NCBI GenBank assembly: GCA_907163375.1
Contig: CAJQUW010012946.1
Coordinates: 62,001 to 126,000 of the forward strand
Origin: Prostheceraeus crozeri
Taxonomy: Eukaryota; Platyhelminthes; Polycladida; Euryleptidae
Reading direction: 5' to 3'
Length of the DNA stretch: 64,000 nt
The position numbers were made by a program, and so were the translations under genes. A model generated the notes under the pieces. That model saw nothing but the letters and a program-made list of their open reading frames with translations, was not told the origin of the DNA and made no database searches. Each line of letters starts with the position of its first letter. The stretch's first letter is position 1. Below are positions 21,911 through 31,720 of the stretch, in pieces.

Positions 21911-23269
21911 TTGGTTCTATTCGGTAAAACTTTTATTTTATCTTTTAAAATTTTTTTCTCTTTAAAAATAGATTCCGCAAATTCTACAAATTCTGAAAAT
22001 TTAATTAAATTAAAAATTGCTAATTTAGATTTATTAAATTATCTATTAAACAAAAATGAAAACTCAAATTGTAAAATTTATGAAGGTAACGACATACAAA
22101 AAACATTAGAAAACTTTCATGGATTTATTTGGAGTAAATATTCGAAAGAAAAACATCTTCCTGGTCATTCATATACCGGTCCAGGAACTCGATTAGATAT
22201 AAGACTAGATGAGAATAATAATCCAAAACCAGGTGAAGAACCAATAAATAGAGTAGATGCCGCAGCTTACAGGCATGATTTAGCTTATCGAAATCATGAT
22301 CTAAGTTTTCGTCATGCAGCTGATAAGAAGATGATTCAAGAATTAGATAGTATTCAAAATCCTACATTTAGAGAAAAAATTGAAAGAATGTTTGTTAAGA
22401 AAGCTTTACAAGCTAAAATATTATTCGGTCAGGGTTTAAATGAAACGACAGCAAAGCTGTCTGAGAACAACGCTCGAACATACGCGTCTGAAATCCATAA
22501 AGAATATAGAAGGCCTAAATATTTATTGAAAGTAAAAGTATTTAATAAAGATGATATTTGGAGTGCTGATCTAATAAATATGGCGAATGAAGGAGGGTTT
22601 AAGTACGCATTGACCGTTATAGATTTATATACACGATACGCTTGGGTAAAGCCTTTAAAAAACAAAAGTGGTCTATCAGTTAAATATGCGTTTGAAGAAA
22701 TCTTTAAAGAAAGTAATAGAAAGCCAAGGAAATTGTTTGTTTATACAGGGTCGGAATTTTATAACCGAAACGTTCAGCCACTATTTGAAACTGTTTATTC
22801 AACTGAAAATGCAGGGAAGGCCGTAGTGATAGAAAGATTCAATCGGACGTTAAAAAATTAATTATTCAAGAAATTTACTGAGCAAAGAAATCAGAAATGG
22901 TTGAAGATATTACAAGGAATTGTAGAGCAGTACAATAACAAAGTTCATTCTGGTATTGAAGAAACCCCAAAGAATGCTTCTGACGACCCTGATTTAATCC
23001 GAAAGAAAATATTCGAAAATAATTATTCAAATGAGAGTAATCCGAATTTGCAGAAACTTAAGCCGAAATTTAAAATTGGAGATAGAGTTAGAATATTTAA
23101 GTATAAGAATAAATTTGAAAAAGGCTTTGTTGGCTATTGGACGAAAGAGATATTTGAAGTTTGTAAAATAAATCAAACTTATCCCATTACTTACGAAATC
23201 AAAGATTTAAATAATGAAGATATCAGAGGCCGATTTTATGAAAATGAATTACAACGAAGCGATTCTTAA
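21911..23269 (+). pseudogene. PLA2-like domain plus retroviral-type integrase (fossil)
   Basis: The frame 21911-22861 holds two domains. The first is a PLA2-like domain with LPGHSYTGPGT (calcium loop) and DAAAYRHDLAYRNHD (catalytic HD), as in parvovirus VP1 and in many Polinton/adintovirus proteins that breach endosomes. After FGQGL, the second is the integrase core with DIWSADLI and YALTVIDLYTRYAWVKPLKN. The frame 22901-23269 carries the integrase C-terminal part: VEQYNNKVHSGIEETPKNAS and a basic SH3-like LKPKFKIGDRVRIFKYKN. The integrase joins Polinton ends to target DNA and makes the 6-bp duplication. The gene is broken. Confidence 0.85.
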
Positions 23270-23296
23270 TTATCATTATCATTATTATTATTGGAA

Positions 23297-23770
23297 CTAA
23301 CGTTTCGGGAATGAAATTCCCTTGTTCAATTCTAACATAATATCAAGAAATGGCACTTCTTTTTGTAATTTAAATAAAACATAAAGACATAATTGACCGC
23401 AATAAGTAGTTCCTGGTTTTTGAATTTGAAATGTATTATAAGTTCCATTGCCAAGTAATTTTTTAACTTCATTTGTAGGTGGAAGTCCATAAGAGTCAAA
23501 ATAATAATTATCTCCATTTTTATTAGACATACATGCAGACCAATGTACACCTTTTTGATCTGACGTATGAAGATTTGTTATGAAATTTATAGTTGGTACT
23601 TTGTTCCGGGAACTGAAGGTTCCTGTTGGCTTATTTTTTAGGAATTGTATTTCGTCTCTCATCAATATGTGAAAATTCTTTATTCCCAATTGATTTGCGA
23701 TTTTCTTTAAATCGAAATTTTTAGTTGTTTGCGTTCCATAGAATTTTAAAAACTCATTTATGTTGCTCAT
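23297..23770 (-). CDS. Polinton adenovirus-type cysteine protease
   Basis: 157 residues, on the opposite strand to the integrase and converging with it 27 bp away. A catalytic His lies in KGVHWSAC (about residue 76), the acid in YYFDSYGLPP (92), and Cys in TTYCGQLCLYVLF (124). This is the arrangement of adenain and related proteases that mature viral capsid precursors. Two GC-rich hairpins lie in the coding DNA: GGAAC...GTTCC (23609-23623, read as GTFSSRN) and GGGAA-TGAAA-TTCCC (23307-23321) at the last codons. The frame looks whole. A partial second copy follows at 24016. Confidence 0.85.
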   Translation of the reverse strand: MSNINEFLKFYGTQTTKNFDLKKIANQLGIKNFHILMRDEIQFLKNKPTGTFSSRNKVPTINFITNLHTSDQKGVHWSACMSNKNGDNYYFDSYGLPPTNEVKKLLGNGTYNTFQIQKPGTTYCGQLCLYVLFKLQKEVPFLDIMLELNKGISFPKR

Positions 23771-23812
23771 TTTATAATTAAAAAAATTTCTTATAGAGAC
23801 CCCTAGAAGTCA

Positions 23813-23992
23813 TAAGGGGGGTATTGATTTAAAACTGTTCCACAATGATGACTTTCCTTACTACTTAGTCAGAAGGGGGTATTGATTTAAAACTGTTTCA
23901 TAATGATGACTTTCCTTACTACTTAGTCAGAAGGGGGTATTGATTTAAAACTGCTCCACAGTGATGACTTTCCATACTACTTATTCGATTTT
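23813..23992. repeat. Tandem repeat, 3 x 58 bp
   Basis: Units start GGGGGTATTGATTTAAAACT at spacing 58 (GTATTG at 23821, 23879, 23937) and contain ATGATGACTTTCCTTACTAC. They lie between the protease gene and its partial duplicate, so they may mark the duplication event. No spacers are present, so this is not a CRISPR array. Confidence 0.9.
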
Positions 23993-24015
23993 GAAATGAT
24001 TTAATTTAATCTAAA

Positions 24016-24288
24016 TTAAAAAGGTACATGGTAAGGAATCAGTTTATTAGCAGAGTTAGTGCTTAGCACATCTTTTATCAATAGTATTTGATCCCTCATC
24101 AATAGGTGAAAATTCTTTATTCCCAATTGATTAGCGATCGCATTTAAATCGAAATTCGTAGTTGTTTGTTTGCCGTATAATTCTAAAAACTTAGTCATGT
24201 TATTAACCTGAGGACATCTATCGCCTATATTATTACTCAGTATAACTGTCGGATTTTCATCATTCATTTTAAAGGAAATAAATTCCAA
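24016..24288 (-). pseudogene. Partial duplicate of the protease N-terminus
   Basis: FLELYGKQTTTNFDLNAIAN and LGIKNFHLLMRDQI closely match FLKFYGTQTTKNFDLKKIAN and LGIKNFHILMRDEI of the protease at 23770. The catalytic part is absent. It has its own N-terminal extension (MEFISFKMNDENPTVILSNN). It is a fragment from an internal duplication within the Polinton, older than a few generations judging by the differences. Confidence 0.75.
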
Positions 24289-24662
24289 TAACTGTAATAA
24301 TGTCTACTTCTTGTACAGAAAAATAAAAACAACGGCAGTGTATTTTGCATCAAATGTAATAATACAACAATCAATCTTATCACACAATTGTACAATAGCA
24401 GAGTCACATGGTAGTAGACTGGAGAACAAAAGAAAATTTAATTGCATTTCAAAATAATCCAAAATGCGTTACTACTTATAAAGAAGTCTTCATAAATATG
24501 TATGCATCAAATATGTATGGACATTGCACATATCTTAAAAAGTGAAACAACACAGTTAATGTTCATTCATCTTTGGAACCAAACCTCATTTCTTCTATAG
24601 CTGTCGGTTGATTCAATTTTTCTATATAAATTTTGATTTCTTTAAAATGTTTTCTAACAAAA
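24289..24662. other. No supported gene
   Basis: AT-rich DNA within the Polinton between the protease fragment and the 24663 gene. On the minus strand it could hold the intron or the 3' exon of the latter. I see no clear coding. Confidence 0.4.
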
Positions 24663-25169
24663 CTAATGGGCATTGATGAATTTAAAAATAATACGTGTGG
24701 TAGAATTAGATCTGATAAGTTTCATCAAGAAATAACAATAACTTACGTTATAGGAAATTCTAAATAGTTCCAAGTTTGCCACAAATCTGTTCTTTTTATT
24801 GTCACTCAATTCCAGAATTCTTTTAAATTCATAACCTTGATAAGCAGCACTTCTCAGCAACGAACCATGGTGTACTTTATCACTTGCAATCAGTTTTGAA
24901 ATCATAGTAGCACTATCTTCGATGGTAATGAAATGTTCTTTTGTAACATTGAACTGAGGAATTGTAGTAGTGGTCAGATACTGTTCTATTTTTACTGTAA
25001 TATCCTCCACATGTTTTTGAGAGTCCAATTTGTTCTTCTTTCTCGATTGAATTTCTAACTTCCACTCTTCTAAGTATTTATTCGCAGTTTCCTTGTGCTC
25101 TTCTTTAATTAAGTTCAGTAAAATCGGCATGTAAAACGAAAAAGCTTCCACGGCAGTACGTTTTGGCAT
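24663..25169 (-). CDS. Polinton accessory protein of unknown function, perhaps spliced
   Basis: Start MPKRTAVEAFSFYMPILL at 25169 (good context GCAAAATGC); a further upstream ATG gives 177 residues. Mostly helical and Lys/Glu-rich, without membrane spans. The N-terminus faintly recalls a Maelstrom-type HMG box (MPxRKAxxNAFYFFM, later EEW), but the match is short and weak. A perfect GTAAGT lies on the minus strand at 24744-24739, after LELFRISYN, where the helical character also changes. It may be a 5' splice site, which would make the last 26 residues intron. Its base use is less AT-rich than the capsid genes, so capture from a host is possible. Not recognised. Confidence 0.45.
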   Translation of the reverse strand: MPKRTAVEAFSFYMPILLNLIKEEHKETANKYLEEWKLEIQSRKKNKLDSQKHVEDITVKIEQYLTTTTIPQFNVTKEHFITIEDSATMISKLIASDKVHHGSLLRSAAYQGYEFKRILELSDNKKNRFVANLELFRISYNVSYCYFLMKLIRSNSTTRIIFKFINAH

Positions 25170-25438
25170 TTTGCAATGAAGAAAGAAAACAGTCACTAGT
25201 TATGATTAATGGAATTGTAAAATGAAGTCTTACTTCCTACATGCTGCAATATATTCCACGTCGTTTTAATCTTTAATAGGGTAACAGCTGCTTGTTCTGT
25301 AATTCAATGGTTCAGGAATGCCAGAAGCAACTGCATTTATGTCATGTATGCGGGAGCAGCTGTTCCCTACAATTGGGAGGTTCATCAGAGTGCAAAGCAG
25401 TAACAATAACAGGCATTGTAAGAGATTGTGTTACATTC

Positions 25439-25904
25439 TTAAAGAAATATTATTAGTCACATGTTATATTTTAAAAACCTGAAAGATGGATAAAATTCAT
25501 GATTTTCGTCATGATTTTGGGAGTAAAATGTCATAATCACAAATTTTGAGATTCTTAACTTTTATGATTTTTCCGGTGTCCTGGAACGGTCATGATTTTG
25601 GGAGTAAAAATTGTAATTCTCAAATTTTGAGATTTTGAAAAATTTGAAAATTGGGTATTTTTAAAAACGCCTAAATTTATGAATTTAGGTCTTCATAACC
25701 TGAAAAAATGACCAAAATTCATGAATTTAGAACATTTAAAAAGTACCATTTTTTGAAAAATCGGTATCTTTAAAAACGTCTAAATTCATGAATTTAGGAC
25801 TTAAAAACCTGAAAAAGGGTCTAAATTCATGAATTTATGTCGTTTTTAAAGATACTATTTTTTTGAATTTTATGGTGTCCTGGAACGGTCTTTTGCCGAT
25901 TACT
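25439..25904 (-). repeat. Polinton right terminal inverted repeat
   Basis: Inverted copy of the left repeat, about 40 bp longer because a block around ACTCCCAAAATCATGAC is duplicated (about 25,520 and 25,590). It holds the same 17-mer at 25575-25591 and 25874-25890, and the same palindrome array. Confidence 0.9.
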
Positions 25905-25910
25905 AATATC
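25905..25910 (+). repeat. Polinton target-site duplication, right copy (AATATC)
   Basis: AATATC directly follows the terminal ...GATTACT of the element and matches 6445-6450. Confidence 0.9.
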
Positions 25911-27083
25911 TCTGGATTCAACGGACATATTACGCAGCAGCGGAATCCATTCTCGGCTTTCTGAACCGTCGCGACTTGTGAATACGCAGATCCGAATAAT
26001 GAAGCAATCTCATACTGAGTTATTCGACGACCAGGGTTGGCTTTCATGAATTCTGAGCAACTTTTGGCAAAAGTCTGTTTGATTGGTCCATAAAAGGTAC
26101 GATCCAAAGGTTGAAGTTTGTTAGATGTATGGGGTGGAATGGTTAACATTACGACGCAATTTTCATTGCACATCTCCCATGACTTGAGAGATGTATGAGA
26201 TTTGTGATTGTTCAAGATAAGGAGAACTTTGTTATCTCTCCTCGCGCCAACACAGTCAATGAAATGCTCCAACCATTTCACGAAAAGCTCTTCGTTTATC
26301 AATCCTGAATCTGAGGTGCCCCAAATTGAGCCAGTAGGAGCGCCATGCAAGAGAGCTATCACCATTTTCTTTCTAGGATAGATGAACATGGGTGGCACAT
26401 ACTGTCCATGTGGTCCAAAACAACACATAACGGTGATAGTTTGACCTCATTCAGCGCTCGTGATTCGACCGATTTGTTTCTGTCCTTTCGTTGCAATGCT
26501 TCACAGGAATGTCAGGCACAGTGGAAAGGCCTGATTCGTCGGCGTTAAATACTCTATGAAAAGGAATGTCATGTTCTTCAATACACGATTTCAGATTGTC
26601 GAAGAATCTTTGAACTGCTTTCCGATTAAACCCGACTGCACGTGCCATGCTTGTAGCTTCTGGAGAACGTAGTGACAGGTCATTGTTTCGCCTCATGAAT
26701 CCTTGAAACCAATCTTTGCCCGCTAATCGTGTTTTCTTATTGAATGGATGGTTAACATTAGCCTTCTCAGCAAAATCGTAGGCCAGGCGTCGCAGATCTA
26801 TAGGAGTTAGTCCAAAGAAACGGGCACACATTTCACGAGCATAGTTCGATAGTTCTTTTTCTTGAGTGACTGAAAATACAGAGCAACGTCCAACATGACA
26901 GTTTTGTCCTCGACGTAGATGTCTATTCTTGTTCGATTTTAAATCATATAGAGTTGATCGCGGAATTCCAGTACGAACAGAAACACGTCGAATAGAAACA
27001 CCAATGGATAATAAATGTCTTGCACTTTCTAAGTCTTGAGAAGACCATGACTTTCTTTTTCCAGTTCTAATATAATTCCTCAT
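25905..27083 (-). pseudogene. pogo-type transposase, N-terminal and catalytic part
   Basis: Reading from the likely start MRNYIRTGKRKSW (27083), the order is a psq-type helix-turn-helix (GVSIRRVSVRTGIPRSTLYD), a CENP-B-type DNA-binding region (LSNYAREMCARFFGLTPIDL...), then the DDE domain. The first Asp is in VFNADESGL. The second site reads LLILNNHKSH, where the family normally has LLxDNHxSH, so Asp is replaced by Asn. The third is in PPHTSNKLQPLD. A one-base frameshift lies near 26,500 and an in-frame TGA at 26447-26449 (SAE*GQT), so the copy is dead. Translation runs to the Polinton junction after CPLNPEILVI. The remaining C-terminus lies at 5838-6444. Confidence 0.85.
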
Positions 27084-27737
27084 CATCACGATTATCGTGT
27101 GAGAACGAACAATCAAGCCACCTTCGATGATGCGTCGAACTGTAGACACTTGCTGCAGTATGCACTCAAATAAAGTCAACGCACGTGAATATTGGTAGAT
27201 GAGAGCTCTTCTATTGTGTCCTTGTTAGGTCTGTATGTAAGATGAGTCAAACAGACACATGGGAATGCTTTTGTTCACACAACGAAGCTCGGATCGTTGT
27301 AAACTTTCATCTGAAGATCAGATTGAGTTGAAGTGGGGCAATAGCGGACATGCGCCCGCAATTCCGCGCAAGCGTCACAAAATGCAAAATGATCTTCTCT
27401 CAGTAATAGACAGCAGCTGCTATCAAAAACTCTACACTGATAGAAATGGCATATAAGACGATATTGAAATGACATGTCGGATTCTATATTCATTTGTTAT
27501 TCTGGCGTGAATCCATCGGAGTGTGATGACGAAAAATCGATTTTGTAGGGGTCAAAAGGATATTTTGGCCAATTTTGATATGATAGAAAGAACCAATCCC
27601 CTAGAAAAATTAACTGAAATTGTTGAACTTCATCTACTTACATGGGAAACATATGTTTGGTTCCAAATCTAGATAGAAGATAGAGAACTCGAGGTGTCCG
27701 CAATTACCCCATTTCGCTATTGCCCCGCTCTCCCCTA

Positions 27738-30665
27738 TATGCTCACTACATGTATGTACCGCCTCCACAAGAGTGATCAACAAATTCTAAGCTCCAATAT
27801 AATAAAAGTTCTCCTAGATGAAATGTTTTGTCTGCGACGTGGAAGCTTGATTTGAAGTGATTCACTGAAGTTGCTAAACTGACCAATGAACACGATTGCG
27901 AACTTCTATCACACTCTTCGATGCATAGTAATTTTTAGAACACAGTAATTTTATTCATGAATATTTCTCTAACGCCAGGAATTTTTGAAACGCTGTCAGA
28001 ATTTTCAGAAGTGCTATGACCGTTATTGTCTGACCTATAGCTATGATTTGCGACTCTGATCGACCCTCCGTTTAACATCCAGAAAAAAGTTGACACTGCA
28101 ACCGTTGTCAATGAACAAGTTGATTACAAAATCACAAAATTTCTTGACGAGAATCTCAGTGCCGTTTACACGATAGAAAAGACACTTCATGGTAGCTTGT
28201 TCGTATTTCTTCGGATGAAGCTCATGAAGAAATTAGATTCTACATTTAGATTATCGTGCCACGAAATATCGAACACAGAATTGTCATCATGAATAATCAC
28301 AGCATGTCAGGGAAAGCAAAGCGTCTATCAGATCATTATTCAGGAAATTTTAATTCAAGAATGCAACGGCCAAAACAAGCGCTGGAACATCATGTCATTG
28401 TAAAGGTCGGATGCAACCTGGTGAAGGGAAAAAATTGAGAAGCTTCCCTCCAACAGATTACATGCTGTTTCATACTCTGCATATTGATTGCTTCCCGGAA
28501 TGGGCCGCAATTATCTCTCTTCCGTCATTAAGTTTCAAGTCCAGAAGTTGACACAAGATTTCAAGAAGATTTTCCACTTTCCTTCAATGAAGGCGAACAA
28601 CATAAAATGTTGATAGTAAGATAGATTGACTAGATCCCTAAACAATAGCTATATCTACTATATCAAAGTTTGTAGCAGTAATGAATTTTACTCACTATTA
28701 TAGCTTCATGTTCGCAAATGCTGTAATCATTTACTCGTTGTATTTCACGAAAAGAACGAACGCGGCCATGAAATGAGACTTTTCCCTTTTCAAACTATGT
28801 GATGTTCTAGGACTTGTGCTGCGCCTTCACGAATTTTTTTCTTGAGAACTCATGAAATTATGGTGAGTCTCATGATATACTCAGCAGAAAATATTTAACT
28901 CATGCTTTGATGCATAGAAATTGATAACAATAAAACCTCTAGAACGGAAGTTAAGCTTTATGCAATACACAATAGTGGCACATAAATCGCACGCATTTTC
29001 ACTTAGATACACCTGTCAACGTCTTGATCATTGGGCTAGAATCAGTCACATGCGTAAATCTAAGCTCTTAATTGGTCATTCATGCCCCAACTTAGTTCCC
29101 CCGGATGTGCCGCGACCTTGAGTCAATTTCCATTCTAGTCAACTTCAGATAAACAATCTATTTCTATGCTTTGATGAGAACATAATTAGTTGGTAATGAG
29201 AATATTCATGAGGTTTTTGTAAAAATTAGTTTATAAGTAGTATGGTGTGCATGCTAGCCGCGAAAGAAAAGAGTCACAAGAAAGCTTATTCAATCGATAG
29301 AAATCTCCAAGTTTGGTCTACGAAAGAAAAAAAAGCGAAAATATAGAATACATCATAGCGATCTGCAACACCATTTCCGAAATGATGCATATATAATTTG
29401 ACTTTATAATTACCATTACTATGCAAGATGTTGAAAATAGACATATATACGATCACAGTTCCATTACTTGTCATGACAATGGTGTATTAATGCAAATACT
29501 TGATACGTATTGTTGACATAGCGTGGGAATGCTCTTGGGCAACGTGGCTAGGCAAAGGAAGCATCAATAATTGAATACCACCAAAATAAATTCAGAAGGA
29601 TGAAAAAATGCAACTGTTGATTTATTAATGAGATTTTCATGAGAAACTTATGAAATTTGATGAGAAATATATGAAAAATCTCATAAAAAGTCATAGGGAG
29701 TTTTCGTGTGGGCGCATTCCTCCTGCATCCCATGATTTCCATCTTCGATTTTCATTAATATACTCCTTCAATAAACATCATTTTCATGTACCGGTACCAT
29801 AAAAAATTCTTGGCACTGTCTCAGTGGGATAAGTGATTGAATGTCCTGATTGTGCTACTCTTAAAATATTCAGGTAGCAACATTCAGAGCAACATGAAAG
29901 GAATTAACGATCACATTTTCTCAACATTTTGGATTTTCACTTCTAATGATATGAATTTTGAGTTTTAAGTTGATTTGCAAACTTCTGTAGTTTACCCGCC
30001 GGAAATATGGTCGAGTAATCATGTTAATTGATACTCAGATACTTTTTTACCTCGTTATGATGACTAATATTGCGTATGTTCTATACATACTACTTATAAA
30101 TGCGAAATTAAAGAAATGATTGTCTGAATTTCAAAAAGATATTTGTAGTGACAAGATAAACTTTGAATGAAAAACTGATTCCGCCATCGGATAGAACAAG
30201 CCCAAAATGGGAAAGCTCATATGTGATGCCACATAGGTCAGTGGTCTAGAATATCTTTGGAGGTGGCGGTATAAAGTCTCCCCTGATACTTCACCGACAA
30301 GAAAAAGTCTGAGGGAAAAAGGGCAAGATTGAAATCTCTTTGATTGTTATTATTGTCTTTTATCTTTACTCTTTCATCTCTAACTAGTAGTTTGCGGATA
30401 TTGTCTTTATTTAGTTATAGAAATTTGCATGAGAATGATGAATAATGTATCGGCATGTTAATCTTACTAAAACGCTGGAGGCAATTATTTTAGCTTGGCA
30501 GTTGAATCACTCATGAGTGGGACGAATCTGAAACATCGAGTTTTTTTCATGGTTTTGTCCTATCTATTTCTGCGCTAGTGCGTAATCACAAGTGATACAT
30601 GATTTCAATATTTTAGTCACTCAGTTTGCATTAATTTGTAGCCCTATCGCAGACTAACCTGCTGA
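27738..30665. other. No supported gene; one dispersed repeat copy at about 29510-29720
   Basis: No recognisable coding. An open stretch near 28069-28286 (KKVDTATVVNEQVDYKITKF...) has no start and no family I know. 29510-29720 is related to 805-1015 (TTGACATAGCGTGGGAATGC, then repeated CATGAGAAACTTATGAAATT-like blocks), which suggests a non-autonomous repeat family. Confidence 0.45.
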
Positions 30666-31720
30666 AAATAATAATAATAATAACTGTATATCTATAGAGC
30701 GCCATTACTTGGTGAGCTCATGGCGTAACAAAATTATACAAAATTACATGTACACAAAATAACATAAACACACCTGCGATTGTAAGAAATAAAGTGTGTC
30801 TTCAAAGACTTTTTAAATGAGTGTAGGGATGCAGAGTTCCTCACGTCTCTTGGTAAGGAATTCCACAATACGGGTGCAGCATAGGAAAATGATCTTCTTC
30901 CAAAGCGAGTCCGATAATTGCGAGACTCCAGAATTTGGTCATCATCAGATGAACGAAACGATCGCCTAGGAACATATACGGATACGAGATCTGACAAATA
31001 GGACGGACAAGAGCCCTGAAGAATCTTGTACACAGTGACACAAATTTTAATACATGTCCGTTGTCTGATACGACGCCATTGTAAATCAGAAAGATGACAC
31101 GATATATTATCATTGTTTTGTTTTGAATGAGCTTTAGCTTATCCACAAGATACGTTGGACAGTTTTATAGAATTGAATTACAGTAATCAATTCCAGAAAG
31201 AATAGTACTGCACACCACAGTTTTAAAAACACACGCATCTGTTGATAAATAGCGTCGGATCAGGCGCAAACGGCGCAACTCACAATTTAAAACACGAATC
31301 AAGTTGATAACGTGACACGATAAATCGAGGTTTCGATCGAATGATATACCAAGATTCCTTCCTCACTTTCTGAGGAAAATCAAAATGCGGCAGTGGCTCA
31401 GTTGGAATTCTTATGCTTGGAGGACATAACATCAGTCTTCCGTCTATTCAAAATCAGTTGATTACTTGCCAACCAATCAATGTACTCACTCAGAAGTCGT
31501 GCTTTGATAGAATTAGCAGTCATCCGCATACATACGGTATCTGAAAGAGTGGTAGCCGAACACTTCCGAGATTGGTGAGAAATAAAGCGAGAACAAAATA
31601 GGTCCTAGGACGGAGCCTTGTGGTACACCACATGGAAGAAATGATTTTTTGGATGTGCTGTGAGACACCATGACAGACTGAAATATGGAACATTGTACGT
31701 GTATTTTCCATATATCTATG
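30666..31720 (-). pseudogene. L2-like LINE, 5'-truncated 3' end
   Basis: On the minus strand the 5' part reads CGVPQGSVLGPILFSLYFSP then RYRMYADDC (reverse transcriptase motifs around the catalytic YADD). The 3' part (31033-30734) reads YKILQGSCPSYLSDLVSVYV, SYAAPVLWNSLPRDVRNSAS, SFKKSLKTHF, the well-known C-terminus of L2/CR1-type LINEs. Several stops and at least two frameshifts separate them. The 3' end carries an L2-style stem region (GAGCTCACCAAGTAATGGCG) and a (TTA)n tail at about 30667-30682 on the plus strand. A typical dead-on-arrival insertion. Confidence 0.8.

Larger units (their letters stand above)
6451..25904. mobile_element. Polinton/Maverick element (fossil, nearly full length)
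   Basis: The ends begin 5'-AG and finish CT-3', carry inverted repeats of about 425-465 bp, and are flanked by AATATC, all as expected of Polintons. It spans 19,454 bp, or about 17.7 kb without the nested Penelope-like insertion. Parts in order: membrane protein (+), unknown (+), minor capsid (+), packaging ATPase (+), polymerase B (-), zinc-finger ORF (-), 465-aa unknown (-), fiber-like (+), minor virion protein (+), major capsid (+), second minor virion protein (+), PLA2 plus integrase (+), protease (-), protease fragment (-), unknown (-). It is broken, with roughly ten breaks in all. The two terminal repeats differ by a few percent, which suggests moderate age. Confidence 0.93.
5300..27735 (-). 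mobile_element. pogo-type DNA transposon split by a Polinton
   Basis: The left end starts GGGGAGCGAGGGGTAATAGC after TA (5298-5299). The right end, read on the minus strand, starts GGGGAGAGCGGGGCAATAGC next to TA (27736-27737). Imperfect terminal repeats with a TA duplication are typical of the pogo/mariner superfamily. Related AATAGCGGACA blocks recur subterminally at about 5486-5520 and 27337-27352. Without the 19,454-bp Polinton and its 6-bp target duplication the element is 2,976 bp. Its transposase is on the minus strand and is interrupted by the Polinton. Confidence 0.85.

Noticed and set aside
23813-23992. CRISPR-like array
   Set aside because: The three 58-bp units are directly joined with no unique spacers, in a eukaryotic transposon.
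24663-25169. Maelstrom HMG-box homologue
   Set aside because: Only about 20 residues look similar and most of the box is absent. Not enough for a name.
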